Below, piece after piece: positions 1 to 7,286 of a stretch of DNA of 64,000 nt. Positions within the stretch are counted from its first letter, which is position 1, and every line of letters begins with the position of its first letter. The DNA is from Pedobacter foliorum (lineage in GTDB: Bacteria > Bacteroidota > Bacteroidia > Sphingobacteriales > Sphingobacteriaceae). The stretch is from contig NZ_JABSNU010000015.1 in the NCBI RefSeq assembly GCF_013266735.1, positions 47,717 to 111,716 of the forward strand. Direction: 5' to 3'. The translations under genes and the position numbers were made by a program. Under the pieces are notes generated by a model. The model had not been told where the DNA came from, searched no databases, and worked only from the letters and a program-made list of their open reading frames with translations.

Positions 1-164
1 CTTATGCAGGATTTTTCTTTGCCATGTCTGGAGCAGTATTTTCTCACGTAGCCATTGGAGATGGCGCAAAAGAATTTTTTGGCCCGGTATTATTACTAGT
101 CCTGACTTTTGTATCTTGGTATTTTAGACCTGCAGATAGAAAAGTCGCTTTAGCTAACCTTTAA
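1..164 (+). CDS. DoxX-like family membrane protein (3' end only)
   Basis: Only the last 53 codons are in the window; the reading frame is open from base 3 and stops with TAA at 162-164. The translated tail has two hydrophobic stretches separated by a short polar turn (FFFAMSGAVFSHVAIGDG, then GPVLLLVLTFVSWYF) and ends in a basic WYFRPADRK tail. This is how the DoxX-like (DoxX_2) four-helix membrane proteins of Bacteroidota end. Their role is poorly defined and is often given as a putative oxidoreductase subunit, so no function is claimed. The next gene starts 12 nt downstream and may share its transcript. Confidence 0.7.
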   Translation, partial: YAGFFFAMSGAVFSHVAIGDGAKEFFGPVLLLVLTFVSWYFRPADRKVALANL

Positions 165-176
165 AATAAAGACAAC

Positions 177-743
177 ATGAGTAAAAATAAAAAAGAGTTG
201 TCAGCAGAACAACGCGAAGAACTACTTAAAACCTTACAAAACCGTTTTGAGAAAAACATGATTCGTCATAAGGGTCTTGAATGGGCTAAAGTACTAACAA
301 AACTGGAAGCCAATCCTGAAAAACTTTGGTCGCTTGATGATATGGAAATAACCGGAGGCGAGCCTGATGTTGTTGGCTATGATAGCCAAACAAACGAGTA
401 TATTTTTTATGATTGCTCAGCAGAAAGCCCCAAAGGCCGCAGAAGTCTATGTTACGACCGTCAGGCTCTGGATTCAAGAAAAGAACATAAACCAGAAAGT
501 AGTGCTCTTGATGTGGCTGCTGCCATGGGCATTGAAATTTTAACTGAGGAACAATATCGCGAGTTACAGCAATTTGGAAAATTTGATACAAAGACATCAA
601 GTTGGGTAAAAACACCCGGTGACATTAGAAAACTCGGTGGCGCCATCTTTTGCGATTATCGCTATGGTACTGTATTTAAGTATCACAACGGTGCAGAATC
701 TTACTATGCCGCAAGAGCGTTCCGTGGATCATTAAGGGTTTAA
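177..743 (+). CDS. DUF4256 domain-containing protein
   Basis: A 188-residue soluble protein with no signal peptide or membrane segment. The order of conserved stretches (ALDSRKEHKP, AAAMGIEILTEEQYRELQ, FDTKTSSWVKTP, RKLGGAIFCDYRYGTVF) is what I recall for the DUF4256 family, which is widespread in Bacteroidota and Firmicutes and has no assigned function. Conserved residues include the YDC motif near residue 80 and the C-terminal FCDYRYG. It starts 12 nt after the DoxX-like gene and is followed after 26 nt by another small DUF gene, so the three may be one transcript. I infer no function. Confidence 0.75.
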   Translation: MSKNKKELSAEQREELLKTLQNRFEKNMIRHKGLEWAKVLTKLEANPEKLWSLDDMEITGGEPDVVGYDSQTNEYIFYDCSAESPKGRRSLCYDRQALDSRKEHKPESSALDVAAAMGIEILTEEQYRELQQFGKFDTKTSSWVKTPGDIRKLGGAIFCDYRYGTVFKYHNGAESYYAARAFRGSLRV

Positions 744-769
744 ATTTGTACAAATAACTAAAGCATAAA

Positions 770-1354
770 ATGAATCCTAAGGTTGACTTTTATTTTAGCA
801 AAGCCAAAAAGTGGCAAGAAGAAATAGAACGTTTGAGATTGATCGTTCTTGACTGCGGACTTACAGAAGAGCTGAAGTGGGGCTCTCCTTGTTATATGTT
901 TGAAAAAAGTAACATCGTTTTAATACATGTGTTTAATGAATACTGTGCACTTTTGTTTTTTAAAGGCGCCTTGTTAAGCAATGCTGATGGTATTTTAATC
1001 CAACAATCAGAGAATGTGCAATCAGCGCGCCAGATTCGTTTTACTAATATTCGAGAAATAATTGAACTTCAAGCTATTTTGAAAGCCCATATTTATGAAG
1101 CTATAGAAGTGGAAAAAGCGGGTTTGAAAGTAGATTTCAAAAAGCCTGCTGAATTTGCAGTTGCTCAAGAATTTCAATATAAACTAGATCAAATTCCTGC
1201 CTTGAAAGTTGCATTTGAGTCATTAACCCCAGGACGGCAAAGAGCATATCTTCTTCATTTTTCTGCACCTAAGCAAGTTAAAACTCGTGAGTCGAGAGTT
1301 GAAAAATGTATACCTCAAATTCTAGACGGCAAGGGATTAAATGATATAGTTTAG
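770..1354 (+). CDS. YdeI/OmdA-like protein with DUF1801 domain
   Basis: A 194-residue protein. The N-terminal ~115 residues look like the DUF1801 (YdhG-like) fold: WQEEIERLRLIVLDCGLTEELKWGSPCY, then FKGALLSNADG. The C-terminal ~65 residues carry the OmdA/YdeI helical motif (ALKVAFESLTPGRQRAYLLHFS followed by KQVKTRESRVEKCIPQIL). This two-part architecture is typical of the YdeI/OmpD-associated family; Bacillus YdeI has been linked to survival of cationic-peptide stress, but that role cannot be carried over here. It is cytoplasmic (no signal). It lies 26 nt after the DUF4256 gene. The 160 nt downstream hold no clear terminator. Confidence 0.75.
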   Translation: MNPKVDFYFSKAKKWQEEIERLRLIVLDCGLTEELKWGSPCYMFEKSNIVLIHVFNEYCALLFFKGALLSNADGILIQQSENVQSARQIRFTNIREIIELQAILKAHIYEAIEVEKAGLKVDFKKPAEFAVAQEFQYKLDQIPALKVAFESLTPGRQRAYLLHFSAPKQVKTRESRVEKCIPQILDGKGLNDIV

Positions 1355-1514
1355 AATGTAAAATTTATAATATAGTTGCATTTTTACAATCCAAGAGTTC
1401 TATAAAAAACGTATATTGTTTATAAGAAAAAGGGGCTCTCGTATTTGGTAGCGTTCTTAACTCCAATCACTGTTTTTTTTACGACCTCTAGTTCTCAAAT
1501 TTAAAAAGTAGCTT

Positions 1515-1760
1515 ATGTTTGTAAATAACTTTCGATTGGTTTACGGCGAATGTAGATCAAAACAACCACCTCACCTTGAAGAGTATAAGGTAATAAATGG
1601 CTACCAGGTATATTGTTCAAAATTTAGCTCCCTGATCTTTGTTATTCACGATCACATAAATAATCTTTATTGTGTTTTAGAACATAATGGAAATTCAGCC
1701 AATTTAGATGAAGATATTAAGGCAAATCTTAGTGTAATATTTCCGATCCAAAAGAATTAA
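1515..1760 (+). CDS. Small hypothetical protein
   Basis: An 81-residue reading frame with ordinary composition and no domain I recognise; no signal peptide or membrane segment is evident. The C-terminal half (DHINNLYCVLEHNGNSANLDEDIKANL) looks like a short alpha/beta protein. It stands alone between the YdeI-like gene and the aminotransferase gene. No strong promoter or ribosome-binding signal decides the start. It could be a spurious frame, so confidence is low. Confidence 0.4.
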   Translation: MFVNNFRLVYGECRSKQPPHLEEYKVINGYQVYCSKFSSLIFVIHDHINNLYCVLEHNGNSANLDEDIKANLSVIFPIQKN

Positions 1761-1842
1761 AAATTACAATTAGCTCCTAAATTCTTTCCCTTTCTATTTT
1801 TTTCAATTCTCCTTTTACACTTAGCGATTTTGGTAATTGGTT

Positions 1843-1879
1843 CAAAAACTAAGTTTAAACTGTTTAAACCTAGTTTTTG
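1843..1879. repeat. 18-bp inverted repeat upstream of lat
   Basis: Two 18-nt arms (1843-1860 and 1862-1879) around one central base are complementary except for one position. The right arm ends in a T5 run, so in RNA it could be a weak terminator for the small upstream gene. Alternatively the near-perfect symmetry, ending about 28 nt before the -33 box of the lat promoter, fits an operator. The sequence does not decide between the two. Confidence 0.6.
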
Positions 1880-1906
1880 CCTTATTGGGTTCAAATAGTG
1901 CCTGCA

Positions 1907-1937
1907 TTTGTTAATTTGGGGGTTTTTATTACATTTG
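1907..1937 (+). promoter_or_regulatory. Bacteroidota-type promoter of lat
   Basis: TTTG at 1907-1910 and TACATTTG at 1930-1937 are separated by exactly 19 nt, a full match to the TTTG-N19-TAnnTTTG consensus known from Bacteroides. Transcription would start near 1943, giving a leader of under 20 nt before the ATG at 1961. This supports 1961 as the true start rather than any upstream in-frame codon. Confidence 0.7.
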
Positions 1938-1960
1938 ATATATACCAAAACATAGAAATT

Positions 1961-3292
1961 ATGTATCAACTAACTGTAGCTCCAGAGCAAGTAAATGAAA
2001 CTTTAGGTAAACATATTTTAGCCGATGGGTTCGACCTAACGTATGATATGGAAAAAAGCGAGGGTGTTTATATTTACGACTCAAAATACAAACGTTCTTT
2101 ACTTGATTTTTTCACCTGCTTTGCTTCTGTTCCTTTAGGATACAATCATCCAAAAATGATAAACGATGAGGCTTTCAAGAAAAATCTGTTGCTGGCTGCA
2201 TTAGCTAACCCATCAAATTCTGATGTTTATACCCAGCAGTATGCTCAATTTGTTGACACTTTCTCTAAAATTGGTATCCCTTCTTATTTACCTCATGCTT
2301 TTTTTATAGCAGGTGGTGGACTGGCGGTTGAAAACGCCATAAAAGTGGCTATGGATTGGAAAGTCCAAAAGAATTTTGCCAAAGGTTACAAAGAAGAAAG
2401 AGGTTTTAAAGTGCTTCACTTCGAAAAAGCTTTCCATGGCAGAACAGGCTACACACTAAGTTTAACTAATACGCTTCCAGATAAAACCAAGTGGTTTGCT
2501 AAATTCGACTGGCCAAGGGTTTCAGTTCCGGTAGTAAAATTCCCATTAGATGGCGAAAACCTAAAAGTGGCTATTGATACTGAAGAAACATCCATTGCTC
2601 AGATAAAACAAGCTTTTGCTGACCATAAAGATGATATCTGCGCAATCATAGTTGAACCAATTCAATCGGAAGGTGGCGACAATCATTTACGTGAAGAATT
2701 CTTAATACAATTAAAAGCTCTGGCAGATGAAAATGATGCTTTTCTGATTTACGATGAAGTACAAACAGGAGTTGGTTTGACCGGCAAATTCTGGTGCCAC
2801 CAAAATTACAGTGAAAAAGCCCGTCCAGATATTATTGCATTTGGCAAAAAGATGCAGGTATGTGGAATTTTAGTAGGCAATAAGGTAGATCAGATAGATA
2901 GTAATGTATTTAAAGTTCCTTCAAGAATTAACTCAACATGGGGCGGTAATTTAGTAGATATGGTACGTTCATCTCAAATCCTTCAAATCGTTGCCGAAGA
3001 CAATCTGTGTGATAACGCTGCAGTTGTTGGCCAATATTTAAAGGAAAGCCTCCATTCACTTGCCGGAAAGCATGATAAAGTCAGCAATGTACGTGGCAAA
3101 GGTTTACTTTGTGCTTTCGATTTCCCAAACAAAAGTATGCGTGATGAATTTATCAAAAAAGGCATGGAGCACAATGTAATGTTTTTAGGTTGCGGAAATC
3201 AAACCATAAGATTCAGACCAGCACTATGCATGGAGAAAAAACACATTGATGAGGGCTTAAGCATTATGGAAACCATTTTACCTGCTTTATAA
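1961..3292 (+). CDS. lat: L-lysine 6-transaminase
   Basis: PLP-dependent class-III aminotransferase of 443 residues that moves the epsilon-amino group of lysine to 2-oxoglutarate, giving allysine/piperideine-6-carboxylate (EC 2.6.1.36). The frame is open upstream to 1877, but a promoter at 1907-1937 and the family length favour the ATG at 1961. Visible LAT hallmarks are AFHGRTGYTLSLTNT, KFDWPRVSVP, the cofactor Asp motif YDEVQTGVGLTG, and FGKKMQVCG carrying the PLP lysine (Lys296/297), then STWGGNLVDMVRS. LAT-type enzymes rather than ornithine aminotransferases have the KKMQVCG signature. The next gene overlaps its stop by 1 nt, and a glutaryl-CoA-dehydrogenase-like gene faces it, which together suggest lysine catabolism via aminoadipate. 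Confidence 0.93.
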   Translation: MYQLTVAPEQVNETLGKHILADGFDLTYDMEKSEGVYIYDSKYKRSLLDFFTCFASVPLGYNHPKMINDEAFKKNLLLAALANPSNSDVYTQQYAQFVDTFSKIGIPSYLPHAFFIAGGGLAVENAIKVAMDWKVQKNFAKGYKEERGFKVLHFEKAFHGRTGYTLSLTNTLPDKTKWFAKFDWPRVSVPVVKFPLDGENLKVAIDTEETSIAQIKQAFADHKDDICAIIVEPIQSEGGDNHLREEFLIQLKALADENDAFLIYDEVQTGVGLTGKFWCHQNYSEKARPDIIAFGKKMQVCGILVGNKVDQIDSNVFKVPSRINSTWGGNLVDMVRSSQILQIVAEDNLCDNAAVVGQYLKESLHSLAGKHDKVSNVRGKGLLCAFDFPNKSMRDEFIKKGMEHNVMFLGCGNQTIRFRPALCMEKKHIDEGLSIMETILPAL

Positions 3293-3696
3293 TGCAAAGA
3301 AAATATTTTAAGATCCTATTCGGTGTACTTGTCCTGGTTTTAGTTGGGTCGATGTTAAAAGACACGTTTACACAGCCAGGGCTTGATGGTATAGATGGTG
3401 AGTTTCAAGAAATCGGTTATTATAGAAACGACAACAATACAGGCCCCATACAATATGTGTTTTCTGTTACCGTAAAAGACACCTTATGGAACGACATGAC
3501 TACATACGGCAACTTTAAGCCCCATCATAAAGGAGGAAATACCAAAGTATATTACTTTTTGGAAGGAACACCCATTCCGGAAAAATTGTATGCCGGTAAA
3601 GTAAATTTTGACAGCAGTTTTAATAAATACTGCATTGCGCTTTACGAAAAGACCGCAATGGGCTATCCAAGTTTACAAAAGGCTCCATTTAAATAA
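3292..3696 (+). CDS. Hypothetical membrane-anchored protein
   Basis: A 134-residue protein whose ATG overlaps the lat stop codon (TAATG), so it is probably translationally coupled to lat. Residues ~8-23 (ILFGVLVLVLVGSML) form one hydrophobic segment that acts as an N-terminal anchor or uncleaved signal; the rest is polar with many aromatic residues and no cysteine cluster, and would lie in the periplasm. I recognise no domain. Its stop codon is directly next to the last codon of the convergent acyl-CoA dehydrogenase gene, with no spacer for a terminator. Confidence 0.6.
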   Translation: MQRKYFKILFGVLVLVLVGSMLKDTFTQPGLDGIDGEFQEIGYYRNDNNTGPIQYVFSVTVKDTLWNDMTTYGNFKPHHKGGNTKVYYFLEGTPIPEKLYAGKVNFDSSFNKYCIALYEKTAMGYPSLQKAPFK

Positions 3697-5058
3697 TTAC
3701 ACAAAGGCAGAAAAACCTGTTATAGCACGCCCAACAATGAGGGTATTAATCTCTTTAGTACCTTCGTAAGAGTAAATGGCTTCGGCATCGGCCACAAAGC
3801 GAGCTACATCGTACTCCAGTAAGATGCCATTTCCACCCATAACCTCGCGAGCTCTACTTACAACATCACGTGTTCGCATTGAACAGAAAACTTTTGCTAA
3901 TGAGGCATGCTCATCAGTAAGCAAGTTCTGATCTTGTAACTGAGACAATCGGAAACAAAGCGTTTGCATTGCTGTAAGATTAGAAAGCATTTCTACCAAA
4001 TGGTTTTGTATAAGTTGATAGGATGCAATAGGCTTTCCAAATTGTTTTCGGGTTCTGGTATAACTAAGCGCACTTTCGTATGCACCTCTGGCACAACCTA
4101 CAGCTTGCCATGCTACTCCTGCCCTGGTCATCTTCAGTACCTTTGCGGTGTCTTTAAATGAATTGGCATTTTGTAAACGATCTTCTTCATCAACTTCGCA
4201 GTTAGTAAGCGTTATCAACCCGTTTTGCACAATCCTTAGCGCCATTTTATCCTGCATCTTCTCAACGGAAAATCCCTTTGTACCTTTTCTAACCAGAAAA
4301 CCTTTTACTTCATTATCATCTAAATCTCTGGCCCAAATTATAGTAACATCTGAAAAAGTTGAATTCCCAATCCATTTCTTTTGTCCGTTTAAGATCCATT
4401 TACTTCCTTGTCGCTTAGCCGTAGTGGTAAGTCCGCCTGCTACACCCGAGCCTACTTCTGGTTCAGTTAACCCAAATGCTCCAATTAATTTCAGTTGTTG
4501 CATATCTGGCAGCCATTCCTGTTTTTGAGCCTCAGAACCTAACAGATATATTGACCCCATAGCTAAACCACTCTGCACTCCAAAAAATGTAGAAATAGAA
4601 GTGTCTATCCTGGCCATTTCCATGGCAAGCATACCTTCCATAAGGTTAGATTTATTGGGGCATCCGTATCCCTCATAGGTTAAACCACAGATATTTAATT
4701 CGGCAATTTTAGGAATTAGTTCAAAAGGAAATTCGGCTCTAAGCCAGTATTTGTTTACGATAGGCTTTACTTCCCGTTCCAGAAACGCCCTAACTTTTAA
4801 CTGAAGCGCCCTGTCCTCATCTTTTAAAGCTTCATCACCTAAGTGATAAAAATCGCCTTCAATAGGGGGCAATTCTCTTTTTTCATGAGGTGTTCCAATC
4901 ATCTTCATGAGACCCTGTAATTGAGTATCATCAAGATTAGATACAGAATCCATAATCTTAGGTAAATCTACCTTCTTAGAAAGCTCTTCAAGTTTCTTAA
5001 AATCGACACTTTTAAAAAGCGTGTACGCGTTCTTTAGGGAAGAAAATATATTGGCCAT
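3697..5058 (-). CDS. Acyl-CoA dehydrogenase, glutaryl-CoA dehydrogenase-like
   Basis: FAD-dependent acyl-CoA dehydrogenase of 453 residues. Motifs in order: YEGYGCP, GAFGLTEPEVGSG, WILNGQKKWIGNS (FAD/substrate signature), RTRKQFGKPIASYQLIQ, VMGGNGILLEYDVARF and the C-terminal YEGTKEINTLIVGRAITG with the catalytic base Glu432. The YGC motif, the WARDLDD segment and the RAITGFSAF end follow glutaryl-CoA dehydrogenases rather than short-chain enzymes, so oxidative decarboxylation of glutaryl-CoA to crotonyl-CoA is the favoured role. An N-terminal extension of ~70 residues rich in charged helices precedes the catalytic part. It faces lat with no spacer. The start codon lies inside a 12-bp inverted repeat. 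Other acyl-CoA substrates cannot be excluded. Confidence 0.82.
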   Translation of the reverse strand: MANIFSSLKNAYTLFKSVDFKKLEELSKKVDLPKIMDSVSNLDDTQLQGLMKMIGTPHEKRELPPIEGDFYHLGDEALKDEDRALQLKVRAFLEREVKPIVNKYWLRAEFPFELIPKIAELNICGLTYEGYGCPNKSNLMEGMLAMEMARIDTSISTFFGVQSGLAMGSIYLLGSEAQKQEWLPDMQQLKLIGAFGLTEPEVGSGVAGGLTTTAKRQGSKWILNGQKKWIGNSTFSDVTIIWARDLDDNEVKGFLVRKGTKGFSVEKMQDKMALRIVQNGLITLTNCEVDEEDRLQNANSFKDTAKVLKMTRAGVAWQAVGCARGAYESALSYTRTRKQFGKPIASYQLIQNHLVEMLSNLTAMQTLCFRLSQLQDQNLLTDEHASLAKVFCSMRTRDVVSRAREVMGGNGILLEYDVARFVADAEAIYSYEGTKEINTLIVGRAITGFSAFV

Positions 5059-5117
5059 ATTAAACTGTTTACAGATAAAACAGAAATTAACTCCTTTTGT
5101 TGGAGTATGGCCAATAT
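5048..5117 (-). promoter_or_regulatory. Leader hairpin enclosing the dehydrogenase start codon
   Basis: A 12-nt arm at 5106-5117 is exactly complementary to 5048-5059, and the latter contains the ATG (5056-5058) of the dehydrogenase. On the leftward transcript the leader could fold back and bury the start codon in a 12-bp stem; a smaller ACTCC/GGAGT hairpin sits in the loop. Read as DNA it is also a dyad around TTGGCC and could bind a protein. Confidence 0.5.
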
Positions 5118-5127
5118 TATATACTAA

Positions 5128-5844
5128 TTAGATCAGATCAAAAAGGCTGTTTACTCCTAAAAGTTTGCGACAGGTAAAACCTTCGGCATAGGTTGTTCCT
5201 ATAGACTTACCAAACTCACGCGATCTGCCAATTACACTTTCAAAGAAATCCGGAGAAGAAATATAAGTATCAGGCCCATCCAATTCCGGATTAAAGAATT
5301 GAGTTTTAAATGCTTTTATTGAGGCCAGTTTAGTTTCAATAAATGGGGTAATATCTATAATAACATCTGGTTTGATATAGCGATCCTGAATGTATTGAAG
5401 CTGCAATCTAGGGCGCCAGGCTTGTTGCTGCACTCCGTCAAATTCGGTACTTATTTTTGGTAGGCCTGAAAGGAAACAAGCATCATTTGCCAAATCTCCA
5501 GCCCTGCCATGATCAGGATGCCTATCATGCAAAGCATTGGTTAATATAATTTCAGGCTGATACTTGCGGATCATTTTGATGACTTCAATCTGATGCTCTT
5601 CATCATTTTTAAAGAATCCATCTTTAAATCTTAAATTCTCACGGGCATGTATACCTAGTATTTTTGCCGAATCGGCAGCTTCCTCATCCCGTGTTTCTGC
5701 TGTACCACGTGTACCTAATTCTCCTCTGGTAAAATCAACTATTCCTACTTTTTTACCTAGGGCGATGTGTTTGGCTATAGTTCCTGAACATCCTAATTCT
5801 GCGTCGTCGGGATGAACGGCAAGCACCAATATATCTAACTTCAT
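5128..5844 (-). CDS. bshB1: Bacillithiol biosynthesis deacetylase BshB1
   Basis: A 238-residue PIG-L/LmbE family zinc deacetylase that removes the acetyl group from GlcNAc-malate in bacillithiol synthesis. The zinc motif is AVHPDDAELG (His11, Asp14) with the third ligand in NALHDRHPDHGRA. The stretches DFTRGELGTRGTAETRDEEA, NLRFKDGFF and the C-terminal GTTYAEGFTC are the BshB1 subgroup signature rather than the general LmbE family. It is the first candidate in a leftward run with the dehydrogenase 69 nt further downstream; the glutathione peroxidase gene lies 27 nt upstream of it. Bacillithiol is the main low-molecular-weight thiol in many Bacteroidota. Confidence 0.93.
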   Translation of the reverse strand: MKLDILVLAVHPDDAELGCSGTIAKHIALGKKVGIVDFTRGELGTRGTAETRDEEAADSAKILGIHARENLRFKDGFFKNDEEHQIEVIKMIRKYQPEIILTNALHDRHPDHGRAGDLANDACFLSGLPKISTEFDGVQQQAWRPRLQLQYIQDRYIKPDVIIDITPFIETKLASIKAFKTQFFNPELDGPDTYISSPDFFESVIGRSREFGKSIGTTYAEGFTCRKLLGVNSLFDLI

Positions 5845-5871
5845 GATGTATTTAGTTTATAAAATATTGCC

Positions 5872-6348
5872 CTAAAGCAATTTCTGTATTTTCTTTTTTA
5901 TTTTAGATGAAAGCGGAGTTGTAAATGGAAAAAAATAATCTACCACCTCTCCGTCTTTATTGATCAAATACTTGTGAAAATTCCATCTGGGGGTCGATTT
6001 CTGAGTCAGAAATTTAAAAAGTGGATGTGCATGGGTTCCACGAATCATGATTTTATCGAATACAGGAAACTGCACACCATGGTTAACCTCGCAAAAAGTA
6101 TCTATTTCTTTGCCTTCCAAGGGCTCTTGTCTGCCAAAATCATTTGATGGAAAAGCGAGCACCTCAAAACCTTGAGCCTTATACTCATCTCTTAGTGTCT
6201 GTAATTCTTTCAACTGAGGAGCAAAACCACAGCCTGAAGCAATATTTACAACCAGAAGTACTTTATCTTTATAATCGGAAAGATTTTTATCGGATCCATT
6301 AATCAGTTTTGCTTTAAATTGGTGTATGCTTTTGGAATTATCAGCCAT
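5872..6348 (-). CDS. Glutathione peroxidase family thiol peroxidase
   Basis: A 158-residue protein of the glutathione peroxidase family that reduces hydroperoxides. The catalytic tetrad is visible: peroxidatic Cys40 in NIASGCGF, Gln74 in FGRQEP, and Trp122-Asn123 in PRWNFHKYL. The usual FPCNQF motif reads FPSNDF, so the cysteine often found there is Ser68. Cys86 in DTFCEVNHGVQFPVFDK is the likely resolving cysteine, as in thioredoxin-dependent members. There is no signal peptide. It lies in a leftward group between DUF4294 (5 nt upstream) and bshB1 (27 nt downstream), so bacillithiol or thioredoxin, rather than glutathione, is the likely reductant (inference). Confidence 0.9.
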   Translation of the reverse strand: MADNSKSIHQFKAKLINGSDKNLSDYKDKVLLVVNIASGCGFAPQLKELQTLRDEYKAQGFEVLAFPSNDFGRQEPLEGKEIDTFCEVNHGVQFPVFDKIMIRGTHAHPLFKFLTQKSTPRWNFHKYLINKDGEVVDYFFPFTTPLSSKIKKKIQKLL

Positions 6349-6353
6349 AGGTT

Positions 6354-6971
6354 CTATTGATAAAACCCGGAAGAAACAATGATGGATTCGATATCTCTAT
6401 CTTCCTGTGGGTTATATGTACTTTTTAAATTATGTCCTACTACTCTTGCAACAGATTGATAAAGAAAGGCAGTAAATCCTCCTTTAGTTTCTTTTACAAT
6501 ATCGTATGTAGTTCTGCCCAGTTCGCGATCAACCAGTTTGGTAAGTATTTGTCCCTGGGTTATGGTCAATTCTTTTATTTCTCTGTTAAACATGTCTTTA
6601 ATTTCTTTATCACATTGTTTAACCAGTTTTTTCTGTTCTTTTTTCTCTGTTGTTAAGGCCAAATCCTTTTCCAACTGCTCATATCTTTGTTTAGCATACA
6701 GTGCATAAGGCATAACCTTCATTACATTATATCTTAATCTGCTATAGGCAGCACGCTCGGCTGGGGTTTTGAATATCCTTACCCCATAAATAACCACCTC
6801 CTGAAGCGGTATCCATGGTATCATTTCACCATTATCATTGGTGCCCGCAACACGAATTGTATCATTTTTTCCAAGTACAGGCATTTTTATAGTAACGCCA
6901 TTAACCTGCGCCTTGGCTTGGGCAGCGCTAATAATGACAATTAACAGAATAAATAACCTATAAAATTTCAT
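6354..6971 (-). CDS. DUF4294 domain-containing exported protein
   Basis: A 205-residue protein with a signal peptide (about residues 1-22, ending AAQAKAQ). The rest matches the Bacteroidota-specific DUF4294 family: IPLQEVVIYG, then RLRYNVMKVMPYALYAKQRYEQLEKDLA, a lysine-rich helix (TTEKKEQKKLVKQCDKEIKDMF) and LTKLVDRELGRTTYDIVKE. No function is established; the family is conserved and periplasmic. It opens a leftward run with glutathione peroxidase and bshB1, and the three are 5-27 nt apart. The long lysine/glutamate helices suggest a coiled coil near residues 100-135. Confidence 0.85.
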   Translation of the reverse strand: MKFYRLFILLIVIISAAQAKAQVNGVTIKMPVLGKNDTIRVAGTNDNGEMIPWIPLQEVVIYGVRIFKTPAERAAYSRLRYNVMKVMPYALYAKQRYEQLEKDLALTTEKKEQKKLVKQCDKEIKDMFNREIKELTITQGQILTKLVDRELGRTTYDIVKETKGGFTAFLYQSVARVVGHNLKSTYNPQEDRDIESIIVSSGFYQ

Positions 6972-7286
6972 AAATTTATACCCCTATAAAGGTAAAGCTA
7001 ATTTATATTTTAGTTTTCATTTTCAACTCTAATATAATCTTTTAACGATAAAGAGCCATATTTTTTACGTAAATAATACAATACCTGCCAAATAATGACA
7101 AACTAAAATTTGGAAGAATTATTGCTCATATTAGTTACATCTTTATAAAAAACTTATATTGATGAAAGGGAGCGTAATCAACTGAGCAAGCCAGCTCAGC
7201 CGTTAATTACCAACAACTAGTAGAAAAGCAATAAAAATGAGCTCTGTAGCTGGCAGAATTCATAACCACCGAAAAAAGAAACACGA
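6972..7286. other. Divergent intergenic region with leader hairpin
   Basis: These 315 nt separate the leftward DUF4294 gene and the rightward rel gene, so both promoters should be here. I see no full TTTG-N19-TAnnTTTG match. The only clear structure is a 6-bp stem CTGAGC/GCTCAG at 7182-7199 with a 6-nt loop, about 90 nt upstream of rel and probably in its 5' leader. No gene is evident. Confidence 0.5.

Noticed and set aside
1877..1960. Longer start of the lysine aminotransferase at 1877
   Set aside because: The extra 28 residues overlap the consensus promoter at 1907-1937 and extend beyond the normal LAT N-terminus; the ATG at 1961 fits better.
4148..4528. Open frame antisense to the acyl-CoA dehydrogenase gene
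   Set aside because: Composition is that of a shadow frame; the dehydrogenase motifs run through the whole region on the other strand.
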